From: CAZXCK01 sp964639225
GTDB lineage: Bacteria > Chloroflexota > Anaerolineae > Aggregatilineales > Phototrophicaceae
Assembly (NCBI GenBank): GCA_964639225.1
Contig: CAZXCK010000002.1
Location: forward strand, 1 to 64,000
Length of the DNA stretch: 64,000 bases
Direction of reading: 5' to 3'
Part shown: positions 1 through 8,367 of the stretch, piece after piece
How the letters are laid out: each line of letters opens with the position of its first letter
How positions within the stretch are numbered: the first letter of the stretch is position 1
Position numbers and translations under genes: made by a program
The notes under the pieces: model-generated
Seen by the model: the letters and a program-made list of their open reading frames with translations, nothing else
Database searches by the model: none
What the model was told of the DNA's origin: nothing

Positions 1-612
1 CGGCGTATTCGTCGCTGTGGCCGTTGGCGGCACTGTGGCGGTCGCCGTAGCGGTCGCCGTAGCGGTTTCCGTCGGCTCTGGTGTGAATGTCGCGGATGGT
101 GTTGCCGAAAACACAACCGGTGGCGAGTCGAAGCGCTGTGTTGGCACAGGCGTTGACGTTGGCAGCACAATCGGCGTCAACGTGAGAGTATTTGTCAACG
201 TCGGTTGCGGCGTGTTAGTTGCGGTGCTTGTTGACGTGGGTATAGGCGTCAGCGTCAACGTCGCGGTCGAAGTGAAAGTTGGCTCCGGTGTACTTGCATC
301 AGTCAGAGTTGGTGAGACAACGCCCCCAGTGGATAACGGAGTCAGTGTGGGGGCAGGCGTTACTGTTGGCAGCACAAGCGGCGTTGCTGTATGCGTATGT
401 GTTTCTGTCGGTTGCGGTGTGTGCGTCGACGAAGCGGTGAGGGTCGCCGTGGGCGAACCTGCATCAGCGATGGTCGTCTCCGCTGGAGTCAGCGCCGCGG
501 TGTCATCATCATTGCCAGTCAGGGACAGCAGTACCGCAAAAATCACCGCAAAAGCCAGCAGCGAGACAACAAGCAGCGCAGCGATCAGTTCGTTTCCGAT
601 GCTACGACGCAT
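1..612 (-). CDS. Thr/Pro-rich membrane-anchored protein, C-terminus cut by window edge
   Basis: Reading the minus strand from the ATG at 612 gives 204 codons without a stop, running off the window at position 1. The first residues (MRRSIGNEL) are followed by one hydrophobic segment at about residues 8-30. The rest is a long low-complexity tract dominated by Thr, Pro, Ser and Ala (TATATATA-like stretches, TPTLTPI-like units). This looks like an extracytoplasmic spacer attached to a single membrane anchor, so the functional domain, if any, lies outside the window. The start is supported by GAGGGT just upstream and by its position 10 bp after the stop of the sensor kinase, so the two are probably co-transcribed. 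Similar Thr/Pro linkers occur in the LysM proteins at 43028-45505. No function can be assigned. Confidence 0.7.
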   Translation of the reverse strand, partial: MRRSIGNELIAALLVVSLLAFAVIFAVLLSLTGNDDDTAALTPAETTIADAGSPTATLTASSTHTPQPTETHTHTATPLVLPTVTPAPTLTPLSTGGVVSPTLTDASTPEPTFTSTATLTLTPIPTSTSTATNTPQPTLTNTLTLTPIVLPTSTPVPTQRFDSPPVVFSATPSATFTPEPTETATATATATATVPPTATATNTP

Positions 613-622
613 AATTCTACCC

Positions 623-3600
623 TCATCTCTCTACTTCTGGCTCAGACCGCATGGGCAGAGCGACATTAAACAATGAGCCAACCTTCTCACGCGATTCCAG
701 CCACATACGACCACCGTGCGCTTCGGTCAAAGCACGGGCGATAGCCATACCGACACCCGTATCACCCAACCCCTGGATCAGCGGATTCTCTGCTCTGTAT
801 TTACGAGCGAAAACACGTTCCTCGTCTTCGGGACTGATACCACCACCGCGATCCCCTACTGAGATTAACAGGCAATCGGTGGGCTGTGCTGATGCTATCA
901 GCTTCACCTGGCGTCGCTGAACGCTCACAAAAACCTCGCTGTCAGGCGGTGACACCAGATAAGCATTCGACAATAACTGTCCCAGAATCTGGCCAATCGC
1001 GTCGCGATCAACAGGAACAGACGGCAGACTGTCATCAAGATTCAGGCTAACGGTCAATCCTTTTTCGCGAAACTGGCTGGACAAATCCGTAATCGCATCT
1101 TCAACCAGACCGGTGACATCAACCGGCTCCGGAGACAGGCTTACCGCGCCGGTATCCAGTTCCGTAACCCGAATCAGATCGTTAAGCATCAAAACCAACC
1201 GCGAGATATTCGATGCGACTCGCTGCAGGAACTTACGCTGCATCTCTCCGAGAATACCAGCCGACTCGCCTAACAGCAAATCGACATAGCCCGTCATCGA
1301 GGTAATTGGTGTGCGCAGCTCCTGTACCAGACCCAGCAACAACTCCGGATCCGCTGGCTTGTAGCGCCCGGCGGAATCCTCAGTGTCGGCCATGCGCATT
1401 CTGAGTGCCTCGTACTGGTTTTCGACATCGGCCAACTTCTGGCGCACATGCTGCAACTCATGCTCAAGCTGATTGCGCTCCACCGTAAGCTGTTCGATCA
1501 TAGCGGTCAACGAGTTAATGCCTTCAGCACCTCGGTCCGCGAGGCTGTCACGGTCACCATAGACTCGTCCCATCAACTGATCACGGTCGGATTGCAGCGC
1601 GTGACGTTCAGCCAGCAGTCGATCTCGTTCATGAATAAGATCACTGCGCTCGTTCGCCAGCTTCTGCAGTTCCTCACGCAATCGATTTTGCTCCTCATGA
1701 GCTTCCTGCAGCTCAATCTCGTACCCGGCAGCCTGCGCCAGCAACCGCGCCCGATGCCCCTTGATCAGGTCTACCTTCGCCAGCAAATCATCATAGACAG
1801 CCTGCAGACGATCTCGCTGCTTGATGGCCGCTTCGCGGTCACCAGCCAGATTGTTAACCTCAGATTCGAGCCGATGCAAGCGCGCATCACGTTCTTCCTC
1901 TTCAGCGATACGAGTCGCCAGTTTCAGGCGTTCTTCCAGAAGATGATCGCGCTCACGCTGCAAACTGACGTTCTGATTCTGAAGTTCGGCGCGCTGCTCC
2001 GTCAGTTGATCAAGAAGCTGTAAGAGTCCCGCCGAACCTTCTTCAATGCCAATCGTCTGTAACTGCGCATGAATTTCGGCCAGTTTGGCGTTAATCTGCT
2101 GGCATTCCTGTTCCAGGCGTCGCTTTTCCTGGGCCATATGCTCAACCTGAGCCTGCAAATTATGTGGCTCGCTCGCATATCCTTCCGTGCGCAGTGACTC
2201 AATATGTACCTGCAGTTCATCGCGCTGACGTGCCAGCATATCGCGTTCCTGGTGCAGCGCTTCAACCAGCCCATGTGCTTCACCCTCAGGCTCAACACCC
2301 AATGCGCTGCGCAGCATCGCCTCGGCTTCCCTTAAACGAGAAGCCAGCAGGTCCCGTTCTTCGCGGAGCTGCTGCTGCTCAACGTTGAGAGCCAGAATGC
2401 TCTGCGAAATGGTCTGACCTTCTTCGGTATCATCCAGTTCGCCAGCCACACGACTACGTTCTTCTTCCAGCTCGTGCTTTAACAGCCGAATATGGTTGTT
2501 CAACTCTTCAATATGATCGCGAGCCGTCTGGAGTTCTGCCTGCATCGCCCGGCGAGCCGCCAGCACCTCGTCATCGTCCACCTGACTGGGCGATACCCCT
2601 GTCACCATCGCATAAATCGCACGTTCTTCGGCCATCTTACGCGCTTCATCGGCAGCGTAACCCAGCGCCAACATGCTGGCCGCAATAACCGCAAAGCCAC
2701 TCAGCAAACTAATTTCCGGCCCTTCCAGCTCACGTTGTGTATAGGGAAAAGCCAGCATCAACACAGCGACCAGTTCGCGGTCTCGCGTGAGCGGCTGGAA
2801 ATACACCGGGCCACGCTGGTCAACGTCCAGGCGGGTAAACAGATCACTCAGTTCGCTGGAATTATTGGAGACCGACAACTGCCGCTGACTGCGGCGCTCA
2901 ATTGCACTGGCTAACGTGGGCTGATTATCCAGGTTGATGGCTATCCCACTGATGTCACGCCGCATCACATGATCGTGAGCCACCACGACATCTGCATAGT
3001 TCGCATCCTGAAGATGTAACAGTGCAGCAATATCTGCCTTAAAAATCTCAACCACAGCCTTCACAACGCGCTGGGGTAACTCGAAAGCGGTTGCACCTTC
3101 CAGAATCAGCCCCAGGGCACGCAGCAGTTGGACCGATTCGCGCTCGGCCTGCGAGCGTGCCGGGCGTGGCGGAAGCGGGGCGCGAACCGCTGCTTCCAGA
3201 TCAGCCAGGTCAGCCGCGAAACGCGCGACCACCAACCGGTAAACGATAACCGGAACCAACAGATAGGCAACAAGGATCGCGATTCGAGACACACCGGCGA
3301 CGTTGCCAATCAGACCACCTTCGGCAATCTGAGCGAGTGTCACTGCGTATCCCAGCAGCAGAAGCCCAAAGAATAGCAGCTTTAGTGGTACGTCAACGAC
3401 CGCGCGCGCCTTCAACAGCACCAGCACCAGCCCTACCCCACTGAGCACGGCTTCCACAAAAATCCAGGTTGCACCCAATTCTGTCAGATAGAAGTCAGTG
3501 GTGCCATATAGCTCGCCCCACTGACGGAGTGTGACACCGGCACCAACCACAACCAGTAACGCGAACCCAGTTACTAACACAACCTGTCTACGATTTGCTG

Positions 3601-3928
3601 ATGCGCTCTCGTGTGTAAGCAGCGCCCACATCAACAGGACGATCGTTATTGAACTTGCGGCACGTTCCAGGGGAATAATGGCGATTGCCTGGTCTGTTTC
3701 GACAAGCAGAGCGATAATCACTCCAATCAGAAGTGAAGACCAGGCCAGCGTCATGCCGCCCAGGGCAAATGCGTAGCGTGACGCCAGAATGTCGCTCGAC
3801 CGATTCAGACGGTGCGACATAATCATCAACAGACTGATCAGACAAATCACGATGACAGCAAAGAAATAGATTGTGTCACCAGGCGTACGAACGAAAATTT
3901 CTGACAGGTCAACGGGCGACGACAACAC
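623..3928 (-). CDS. 7TM-GAF-coiled-coil sensor histidine kinase homologue with Gln in place of the acceptor His
   Basis: The protein has 1101 residues. Seven hydrophobic segments lie at about residues 19-234, a GAF-like domain at about 265-430, a very long coiled coil (Glu/Gln/Arg/Leu-rich) at about 450-850, then HisKA and HATPase_c domains at about 855-1095. The ATPase part looks complete: an N-box (LLSNA), a G1 box (DRGGGI) and a G2 box (GVGMAIA). The H-box, however, reads VQELRTPIT where the family has SHELRTP: the phospho-acceptor His is Gln869 (codon 1322-1324, CAG). It is probably not autophosphorylated in the usual way and may act as a scaffold, a regulator of another kinase or a phosphatase. 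No receiver gene is adjacent. It is followed after 10 bp by the Thr/Pro-rich membrane protein. Confidence 0.85.
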   Translation of the reverse strand: MLSSPVDLSEIFVRTPGDTIYFFAVIVICLISLLMIMSHRLNRSSDILASRYAFALGGMTLAWSSLLIGVIIALLVETDQAIAIIPLERAASSITIVLLMWALLTHESASANRRQVVLVTGFALLVVVGAGVTLRQWGELYGTTDFYLTELGATWIFVEAVLSGVGLVLVLLKARAVVDVPLKLLFFGLLLLGYAVTLAQIAEGGLIGNVAGVSRIAILVAYLLVPVIVYRLVVARFAADLADLEAAVRAPLPPRPARSQAERESVQLLRALGLILEGATAFELPQRVVKAVVEIFKADIAALLHLQDANYADVVVAHDHVMRRDISGIAINLDNQPTLASAIERRSQRQLSVSNNSSELSDLFTRLDVDQRGPVYFQPLTRDRELVAVLMLAFPYTQRELEGPEISLLSGFAVIAASMLALGYAADEARKMAEERAIYAMVTGVSPSQVDDDEVLAARRAMQAELQTARDHIEELNNHIRLLKHELEEERSRVAGELDDTEEGQTISQSILALNVEQQQLREERDLLASRLREAEAMLRSALGVEPEGEAHGLVEALHQERDMLARQRDELQVHIESLRTEGYASEPHNLQAQVEHMAQEKRRLEQECQQINAKLAEIHAQLQTIGIEEGSAGLLQLLDQLTEQRAELQNQNVSLQRERDHLLEERLKLATRIAEEEERDARLHRLESEVNNLAGDREAAIKQRDRLQAVYDDLLAKVDLIKGHRARLLAQAAGYEIELQEAHEEQNRLREELQKLANERSDLIHERDRLLAERHALQSDRDQLMGRVYGDRDSLADRGAEGINSLTAMIEQLTVERNQLEHELQHVRQKLADVENQYEALRMRMADTEDSAGRYKPADPELLLGLVQELRTPITSMTGYVDLLLGESAGILGEMQRKFLQRVASNISRLVLMLNDLIRVTELDTGAVSLSPEPVDVTGLVEDAITDLSSQFREKGLTVSLNLDDSLPSVPVDRDAIGQILGQLLSNAYLVSPPDSEVFVSVQRRQVKLIASAQPTDCLLISVGDRGGGISPEDEERVFARKYRAENPLIQGLGDTGVGMAIARALTEAHGGRMWLESREKVGSLFNVALPMRSEPEVER

Positions 3929-4057
3929 GGTTAATCATCCTTGCTGGCATGCGTAGAGCAAATGATTAACAGAATTATAGCATAACCAATACCTCTCACG
4001 CCGTCGCGCCTGGTTTGGATGCCGTTAGAAGGTTCGCCAACGTGGGAGAGGCGGTGC

Positions 4058-4086
4058 TTGACGGTAGCCTACCCCTCAGCTAGACT
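4058..4086 (+). promoter_or_regulatory. Candidate sigma70-type promoter for the serine hydrolase gene
   Basis: TTGACG at 4058-4063, a 17-bp spacer, then TAGACT at 4081-4086. The predicted start of transcription is near 4093, giving a leader of about 50 nt before the ATG at 4142. The same TAGACT hexamer at the same spacing recurs before the receiver gene at 48874. Confidence 0.55.
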
Positions 4087-4141
4087 TCTGCTCATAACAC
4101 CTGAATTCAGGTGTTTGTGTACGAACGAGTAAAAATCAACT

Positions 4142-5779
4142 ATGGCCGCGTTGAATAACAAAGGCTCACGAAGAAAAAAGCGTTTTCTGCTACCCCCCCT
4201 GCCGATCATCTCCACGCTGCTGCTGATGGCTGCTCTGGGGCTTTTTGTACGCGAGTTAATCGCGTTCAGCCAGCAGGAAGACCGTTTGCCACTAGGTCTG
4301 ACAGTTGCCGGCATCGATGTAAGCGGCATGACTCGCGCCGAGGCTCAGGTAGCCTGGGTAGAAGCATATTCTCGCCCGATAACACTGTATTATGGCGACA
4401 GCCCTATTATTCTGGACCCAGCATCAATTGGATTCCGTACCAACTGGCAGATGATGCTAACCGAGATCACCAGCCTCGGTAGCGCTGAAGGTAGTTTTTG
4501 GCGACGTTTTCTCAACCATCTTGCCCAGCAGCAGTTTGAGCAGTCGGCAGAGCTACCACTGATCGCTGATTATCAGGAGAGCCTGTTGCGCCAGTTTCTT
4601 GAAGATATCAGCCAGCGCTATGATGAACCATCTGGCAGGCCCGGTTATGACGTGCAAACGCTGACTACGTTTTCTGGTAATCCAGGGCAAATGCTCGATA
4701 TAGAGACCTCAATCCGTGATATCGACCGTGCACTGCGCAGCCCGTTTAATCGTACGGTGGTCCTGCCGCTGGGCGGTGTGGACAGCAGCCGCCCCGGACT
4801 GGAAACACTGCGCGAACTGATAATCGCTTACCTCGATTCCAGAGGTTTTATGTACGACGGCCTGTCAACCATTGCCTCAGTCTATATTATGGATCTCAGG
4901 ACGGGGGAAGAACTCAATATCCTGGGTGATGTGGCTTTCTCGGCGGCCAGCACGATGAAACTGCCGATCCTCATTGACTACTTTCGCTACCTGAACATTG
5001 ACCCCACCCAGGATGAAGCCTGGTTGATGGCTAATTCTCTGCTGTGCAGCAATAATGCCTCATCCAACCTGTTGTTACAGATTATTGGCGGCGGGGATGA
5101 TATCTTCGCTGGTCTGGCGCGCACCAGCCAGACCATACAGTATCTCGGTGCACGCAACACCTATATCGCCGCACCATTTGTCGAAGGTGTCAGTGGGCAG
5201 CAGTTGGGGTCAATAGAAGCGCCACGAACCAGTCCCAATACTCAGTATTCAACAAACCCTGACCGTTTTAACCAGACAACTGCCGAAGATATGGGAACCC
5301 TGCTGAATCTGCTATATGACTGTGCGCAGTACGGCTCTGGGCTGATGACAGCGTTTCCTGATGGCGAGTTTACGCAGCGTGAATGCCAGCGGATGATTAA
5401 TCTGCTCGCAGCTAACGACCTGCAGCGGCTGCTCCAGGGCGGCATTCCATCTGATGTGACTATTGCCCACAAGAATGGCTGGCTGGAAATCGACGACGCT
5501 GGCATGGTGGGCGATTCGGGAATCGTTTTTGCGCCAAATGGTAACGACTACATCATCTCGGTCTTCCTGTGGGAAGACACCGATGAACGCGATTTCGAAT
5601 TACTGTGGCCAATTCTGGAAGACATCTCGCGCGCAGCGTGGAATTATTTCGTGCCAGATCAGCCGCTGCTTGAACGCCGCGAGCTGCCCTTTGCTGCCCA
5701 GGAGTGTGAGGGGAATTATCTACCACCTCAGGGGCAGGTCAATCTGGATGATATGGATGCCTGGCGCACATCAGGATAA
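4142..5779 (+). CDS. Membrane-anchored class A beta-lactamase-fold serine hydrolase
   Basis: The protein has 545 residues. A basic N-terminus and one transmembrane segment (about 18-40) come first. A region at about 50-130 resembles the peptidoglycan-binding/YoaR-type domain (GIDVSGMTRAEA). The C-terminal half is a class A beta-lactamase-like domain: Ser270-Thr-Met-Lys273 matches the SxxK nucleophile motif, Ser303-Asn-Asn matches SDN, and Lys444-Asn-Gly sits where KTG is usual. The catalytic Ser and Lys are present, so it is probably an active enzyme on the outer face of the membrane, acting on peptidoglycan or a related peptide rather than necessarily giving antibiotic resistance. It stands alone, convergent with the RsbW-like gene whose stop is 6 bp away. 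Residue 166-type Glu was not located with confidence. Confidence 0.8.
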   Translation: MAALNNKGSRRKKRFLLPPLPIISTLLLMAALGLFVRELIAFSQQEDRLPLGLTVAGIDVSGMTRAEAQVAWVEAYSRPITLYYGDSPIILDPASIGFRTNWQMMLTEITSLGSAEGSFWRRFLNHLAQQQFEQSAELPLIADYQESLLRQFLEDISQRYDEPSGRPGYDVQTLTTFSGNPGQMLDIETSIRDIDRALRSPFNRTVVLPLGGVDSSRPGLETLRELIIAYLDSRGFMYDGLSTIASVYIMDLRTGEELNILGDVAFSAASTMKLPILIDYFRYLNIDPTQDEAWLMANSLLCSNNASSNLLLQIIGGGDDIFAGLARTSQTIQYLGARNTYIAAPFVEGVSGQQLGSIEAPRTSPNTQYSTNPDRFNQTTAEDMGTLLNLLYDCAQYGSGLMTAFPDGEFTQRECQRMINLLAANDLQRLLQGGIPSDVTIAHKNGWLEIDDAGMVGDSGIVFAPNGNDYIISVFLWEDTDERDFELLWPILEDISRAAWNYFVPDQPLLERRELPFAAQECEGNYLPPQGQVNLDDMDAWRTSG

Positions 5780-5785
5780 GCCGAC

Positions 5786-6202
5786 TTACAATCGCTTGCT
5801 GATGATAAGACAGTTGCGCTGCTGGCAATAGCGATATTCGATCCGGTCCATAAACTTCTTGACAAAGTAAATGCCCCACCCGCCACTTGGACGCTGCATA
5901 AGCGGCGCTTTGGGGTCCGGGTCCTCCTGCTGCAGGGGATTAAAGGCGGGCGCATCGTCGATAACGATAATGGTAAACCACCGCTCATCACGGCGGCACA
6001 CGATCTCAATCGACCTGCCCTGCCCCTCAAAATGATAACCATGTTCAATGATGTTTGTGCATATCTCTTCGACCGACAAATAGCAGCGATAAATCGATTC
6101 GTCGTCCATGCCAGCCTCACGCGCGTTGATGGAAACAAATGCACAGGCTCGTTCGATTTCATTCACAACAGCGTTGATTCGCAATCTGCTCTGCTGGGTC
6201 AT
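5786..6202 (-). CDS. RsbW-like anti-sigma factor / serine-protein kinase
   Basis: The 138 residues form a single GHKL ATPase domain of the HATPase_c_2 (RsbW/SpoIIAB) type. The N-box reads EEICTNIIEHGY, a G1-like stretch is IDDAPAFNP, and the glycine-rich lid is GGWGIYFVKKFMD. Proteins of this family bind ATP, sequester a sigma factor or another target, and phosphorylate a STAS-domain antagonist. The STAS gene lies immediately upstream on the same strand (6247-6585, 44-bp gap), making a compact antagonist/kinase pair. No sigma factor gene is next to it, so its target is unknown; it could regulate a non-sigma partner. Confidence 0.85.
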   Translation of the reverse strand: MTQQSRLRINAVVNEIERACAFVSINAREAGMDDESIYRCYLSVEEICTNIIEHGYHFEGQGRSIEIVCRRDERWFTIIVIDDAPAFNPLQQEDPDPKAPLMQRPSGGWGIYFVKKFMDRIEYRYCQQRNCLIISKRL

Positions 6203-6246
6203 GGCGCGTTCAATCTCCAGGGATGGTGACGCCCGTTATTCATGGG

Positions 6247-6585
6247 TCAAAAACTGGCAATTGCTTCATCCGGCGTGGCGTAGATCCTGACAATCTGATG
6301 CAGACCGGCCAGTTCCATAATCTCGCGAACCCGTTCTGTTGGGCGTGCGACGCGCAAATCACCCCCATCCTGCTGGCGAGCCACCTTGAGAGCTGTCACA
6401 AGCTCGCGCAGGCCGGCACTGCTCATATACTCTACACCAGAAAGATCGATAACCAACTGACGCTGATCCCGGACCAGTTGTTCCTTCAAAACAATGCCAA
6501 GCTGTGGTGCCGTAATACCGTCAATCCGCCCATTGACCTCAACCAGCGTCACGTGATTTATGCGCGAGACATCAATATCAATCAT
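6247..6585 (-). CDS. STAS-domain anti-anti-sigma factor
   Basis: The protein has 112 residues and is a full STAS domain. The phosphorylatable serine motif is MSSAGLRELV, preceded by the usual strand VIDLSGVEY. The frame is open further upstream, but the ATG at 6585 is preferred: AAGGGG lies 7-8 bp in front of it and the protein then begins MIDIDVSRI, the normal STAS beginning. It is the predicted substrate and antagonist of the RsbW-like kinase encoded just downstream (5786-6202). Unphosphorylated STAS protein would bind the kinase and free its target. A second, separate STAS protein is encoded at 26530. Confidence 0.88.
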   Translation of the reverse strand: MIDIDVSRINHVTLVEVNGRIDGITAPQLGIVLKEQLVRDQRQLVIDLSGVEYMSSAGLRELVTALKVARQQDGGDLRVARPTERVREIMELAGLHQIVRIYATPDEAIASF

Positions 6586-6703
6586 GGCGCTACCCCTTAA
6601 GGTGAATCTCTGGTGAAAATCGCGCAACACACTTATTCTACTCCAAACATATCGGCTATAATACCGGCATCGTGACAAAGTATCATCAAGATTGCGCAAG
6701 TTT

Positions 6704-6982
6704 ATGAATATGGGATACCTCCTGGTCCTGGCTCTGATCGTCACAGCTATGCTATTGGCGGTACAGCGTGCCGAACCCAAAAAGCGATTGATCGTGTTTA
6801 TTCTGCTGTTGATTCCTGCATATCTACTGCGGAATTTTGTGGTTTACCGGGAGATTGTCACTGAGGGTTGGGCCGCGCTGACGATTGCATTGGTGCTTAA
6901 CTTCCTTTTCTGGGCGCTGATTGGCCGTTATAATCCGGTGCGCAGCAGTGATGAAATCCAGGTGCTGGGTATGGACGACTGA
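6704..6982 (+). CDS. Small two- to three-helix membrane protein, unknown function
   Basis: The protein has about 92 residues, with hydrophobic segments at roughly residues 3-20, 28-45 and 58-75 and a short polar tail ending GMDD. The frame is also open from a TTG at 6692, and another ATG lies at 6710. None has a good Shine-Dalgarno, so the exact start is uncertain. A TATAAT at 6657-6662 could serve as a -10 element but lacks a convincing -35. It is divergent from the STAS gene and ends before a strong hairpin terminator. I do not recognise the family. Confidence 0.65.
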   Translation: MNMGYLLVLALIVTAMLLAVQRAEPKKRLIVFILLLIPAYLLRNFVVYREIVTEGWAALTIALVLNFLFWALIGRYNPVRSSDEIQVLGMDD

Positions 6983-6994
6983 CCCACAAAACTA

Positions 6995-7023
6995 AAACGC
7001 CGTCCCTGACGGAGACGGCGTTT
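6995..7023. terminator. Bidirectional rho-independent terminator
   Basis: A perfect 10-bp inverted repeat (AAACGCCGTC / GACGGCGTTT) with a 9-nt loop at 7005-7013. The A-rich left and T-rich right ends let it work on both strands. It lies between the convergent small membrane protein gene and mrp. Confidence 0.8.
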
Positions 7024-7051
7024 AATCATCCATTAGCGGATAATCACATAG

Positions 7052-8107
7052 CTATTCGATTACGTTCAGCGGGATAACATCACCGCTCTGTAACATCAGA
7101 ACACTGACACGAGCAGCGACATTCTCCGAAAGCGACTTAAACGCCTTTCCGGCTTCACTCTCCGGTTCGAGCGCAACCACTGGACGCCCGTAATCGCCAC
7201 CTTCGCGTACAGAAGCGGTCATCGGCACACGCCCCAGAAATGGCACTTCACGCTCCTGTGCCAACTTCTCACCGCCCCCCGAACCGAAATACTCACCGGT
7301 CATATTTTCGACGATACCGATGATCGGTACGTTCAACTGCTCGAACATAGCGATACTGCGCAGCGCGTCGGAGACGGCCACATCCTGCGGCTGGGTAACC
7401 ACAATAGCGCCAGCCAGCGGGAAAGACTGCGCCAGCGACAAGGGCGCATCACCTGTACCTGGCGGCAGGTCCACAATCATGTAATCCAGATCATCACCCC
7501 AGTCAACATCGGTGAAAAACTGGCGAATGGCGCTGTGGAGCATTGGGCCACGCATAATCATCGGACGGTCCGGCTCAGTGAGAAAACCGGTGCTCATCAC
7601 TTTGACGTTATAGGACTCAATGGGCATCATCTTGTTATTGACAACTTTAGGACGTCCGGTAGAGAGGCCCATCATACCAGGAACATTGGGGTTCAGAATA
7701 TCGGCATCGATCAGGCCCACACGCGCACCAGCTTCTGCCAGTGAAATGGCCAGATTGACAGACACCGTACTCTTACCAACACCCCCCTTGCCGCTTCCCA
7801 CCGCGATGATGCTGCGCATAGGGGCATTCAGACGTCCATGTATACGACGGTCGGTCGGCACCTGGGAATCCCAGTTGATTTCCAGCCGCTTGATGCCATC
7901 CACTTTGCCGATTACCGCCTCGTTACAGCGGGTGATAAACACATCCTTCAACGGGCAGGCCGGCGTCGTCAGTACGATGGTGAATTTCGCCGTATCACCC
8001 TCAATCGAAAGATCACGGACCATATTCAGGGACACAATATCCTTGTGCAGTTCGGGTTCGATGACAGTACTCAGCGCCGCCATCACCTGTTCTTTGGTAT
8101 CAACCAT
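7052..8107 (-). CDS. mrp: Mrp/ApbC-type iron-sulfur cluster carrier P-loop ATPase
   Basis: The protein has 351 residues. An N-terminal MIP18/DUF59-like domain (about 1-75, with ACPLKD) precedes a Mrp/Nbp35 P-loop domain. The deviant Walker A is GSGKGGVGKST at about residues 104-114, followed by LIDADILNPN and a Walker-B-like region DYMIVDLPPGTGD. The family carries or inserts Fe-S clusters. Its place next to the iscX-nuoBCDI operon, whose products hold several 4Fe-4S clusters, fits this role. The chosen start (ATG 8107) has GGGAG 9 bp upstream and begins MVDTKEQV; a 13-codon upstream extension is possible but has no ribosome site. The usual CxxC near the C-terminus of Nbp35-type carriers is not seen, as in many bacterial Mrp proteins. 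Confidence 0.92.
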   Translation of the reverse strand: MVDTKEQVMAALSTVIEPELHKDIVSLNMVRDLSIEGDTAKFTIVLTTPACPLKDVFITRCNEAVIGKVDGIKRLEINWDSQVPTDRRIHGRLNAPMRSIIAVGSGKGGVGKSTVSVNLAISLAEAGARVGLIDADILNPNVPGMMGLSTGRPKVVNNKMMPIESYNVKVMSTGFLTEPDRPMIMRGPMLHSAIRQFFTDVDWGDDLDYMIVDLPPGTGDAPLSLAQSFPLAGAIVVTQPQDVAVSDALRSIAMFEQLNVPIIGIVENMTGEYFGSGGGEKLAQEREVPFLGRVPMTASVREGGDYGRPVVALEPESEAGKAFKSLSENVAARVSVLMLQSGDVIPLNVIE

Positions 8108-8154
8108 GATGTACTCCCAACTTATTCGTCGTGTTGAATGCGTCACTGTAAATT

Positions 8155-8160
8155 ATTATA
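8155..8160 (-). promoter_or_regulatory. Possible -10 element for mrp
   Basis: The minus strand reads TATAAT here, 47 bp before the mrp start. No good -35 is found at 16-18 bp, so this is a weak call. Confidence 0.3.
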
Positions 8161-8310
8161 ACGCACATCTTAAAAAATTATGCGTCAGAAGTTCCAGTTT
8201 CACCTTTTGAATTCAAGGCGCCGCTTCATTATGGCGCAAAACGGCCCGTTTGTGCAGTCCGTTCGTCGAATTATCAGACCAACCCGACAGGTCTACCAAC
8301 CAAAGAAACA

Positions 8311-8335
8311 CCCCGGACGAAGTCTTCATCCGGGG
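8311..8335 (-). terminator. Hairpin terminator after nuoI
   Basis: CCCCGGA at 8311-8317 pairs with TCCGGGG at 8329-8335, with further pairing inside. On the minus strand the stem is followed by TGTTTCTTTGG, a moderate T-rich stretch. It lies 33 bp after the nuoI stop and would end the iscX-nuo transcript before mrp. Confidence 0.6.
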
Positions 8336-8367
8336 CGGGGAATGAATTTGCGATACGACTTAAGCGA

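Noticed and set aside
17..676. Plus-strand Val/Gly-rich open frame of 219 codons
   Set aside because: It is the antisense of the Thr/Pro low-complexity tract; the repeats GTC/GCC/GTT are complements of the ACN codons. The minus-strand reading has a ribosome site and a membrane anchor.
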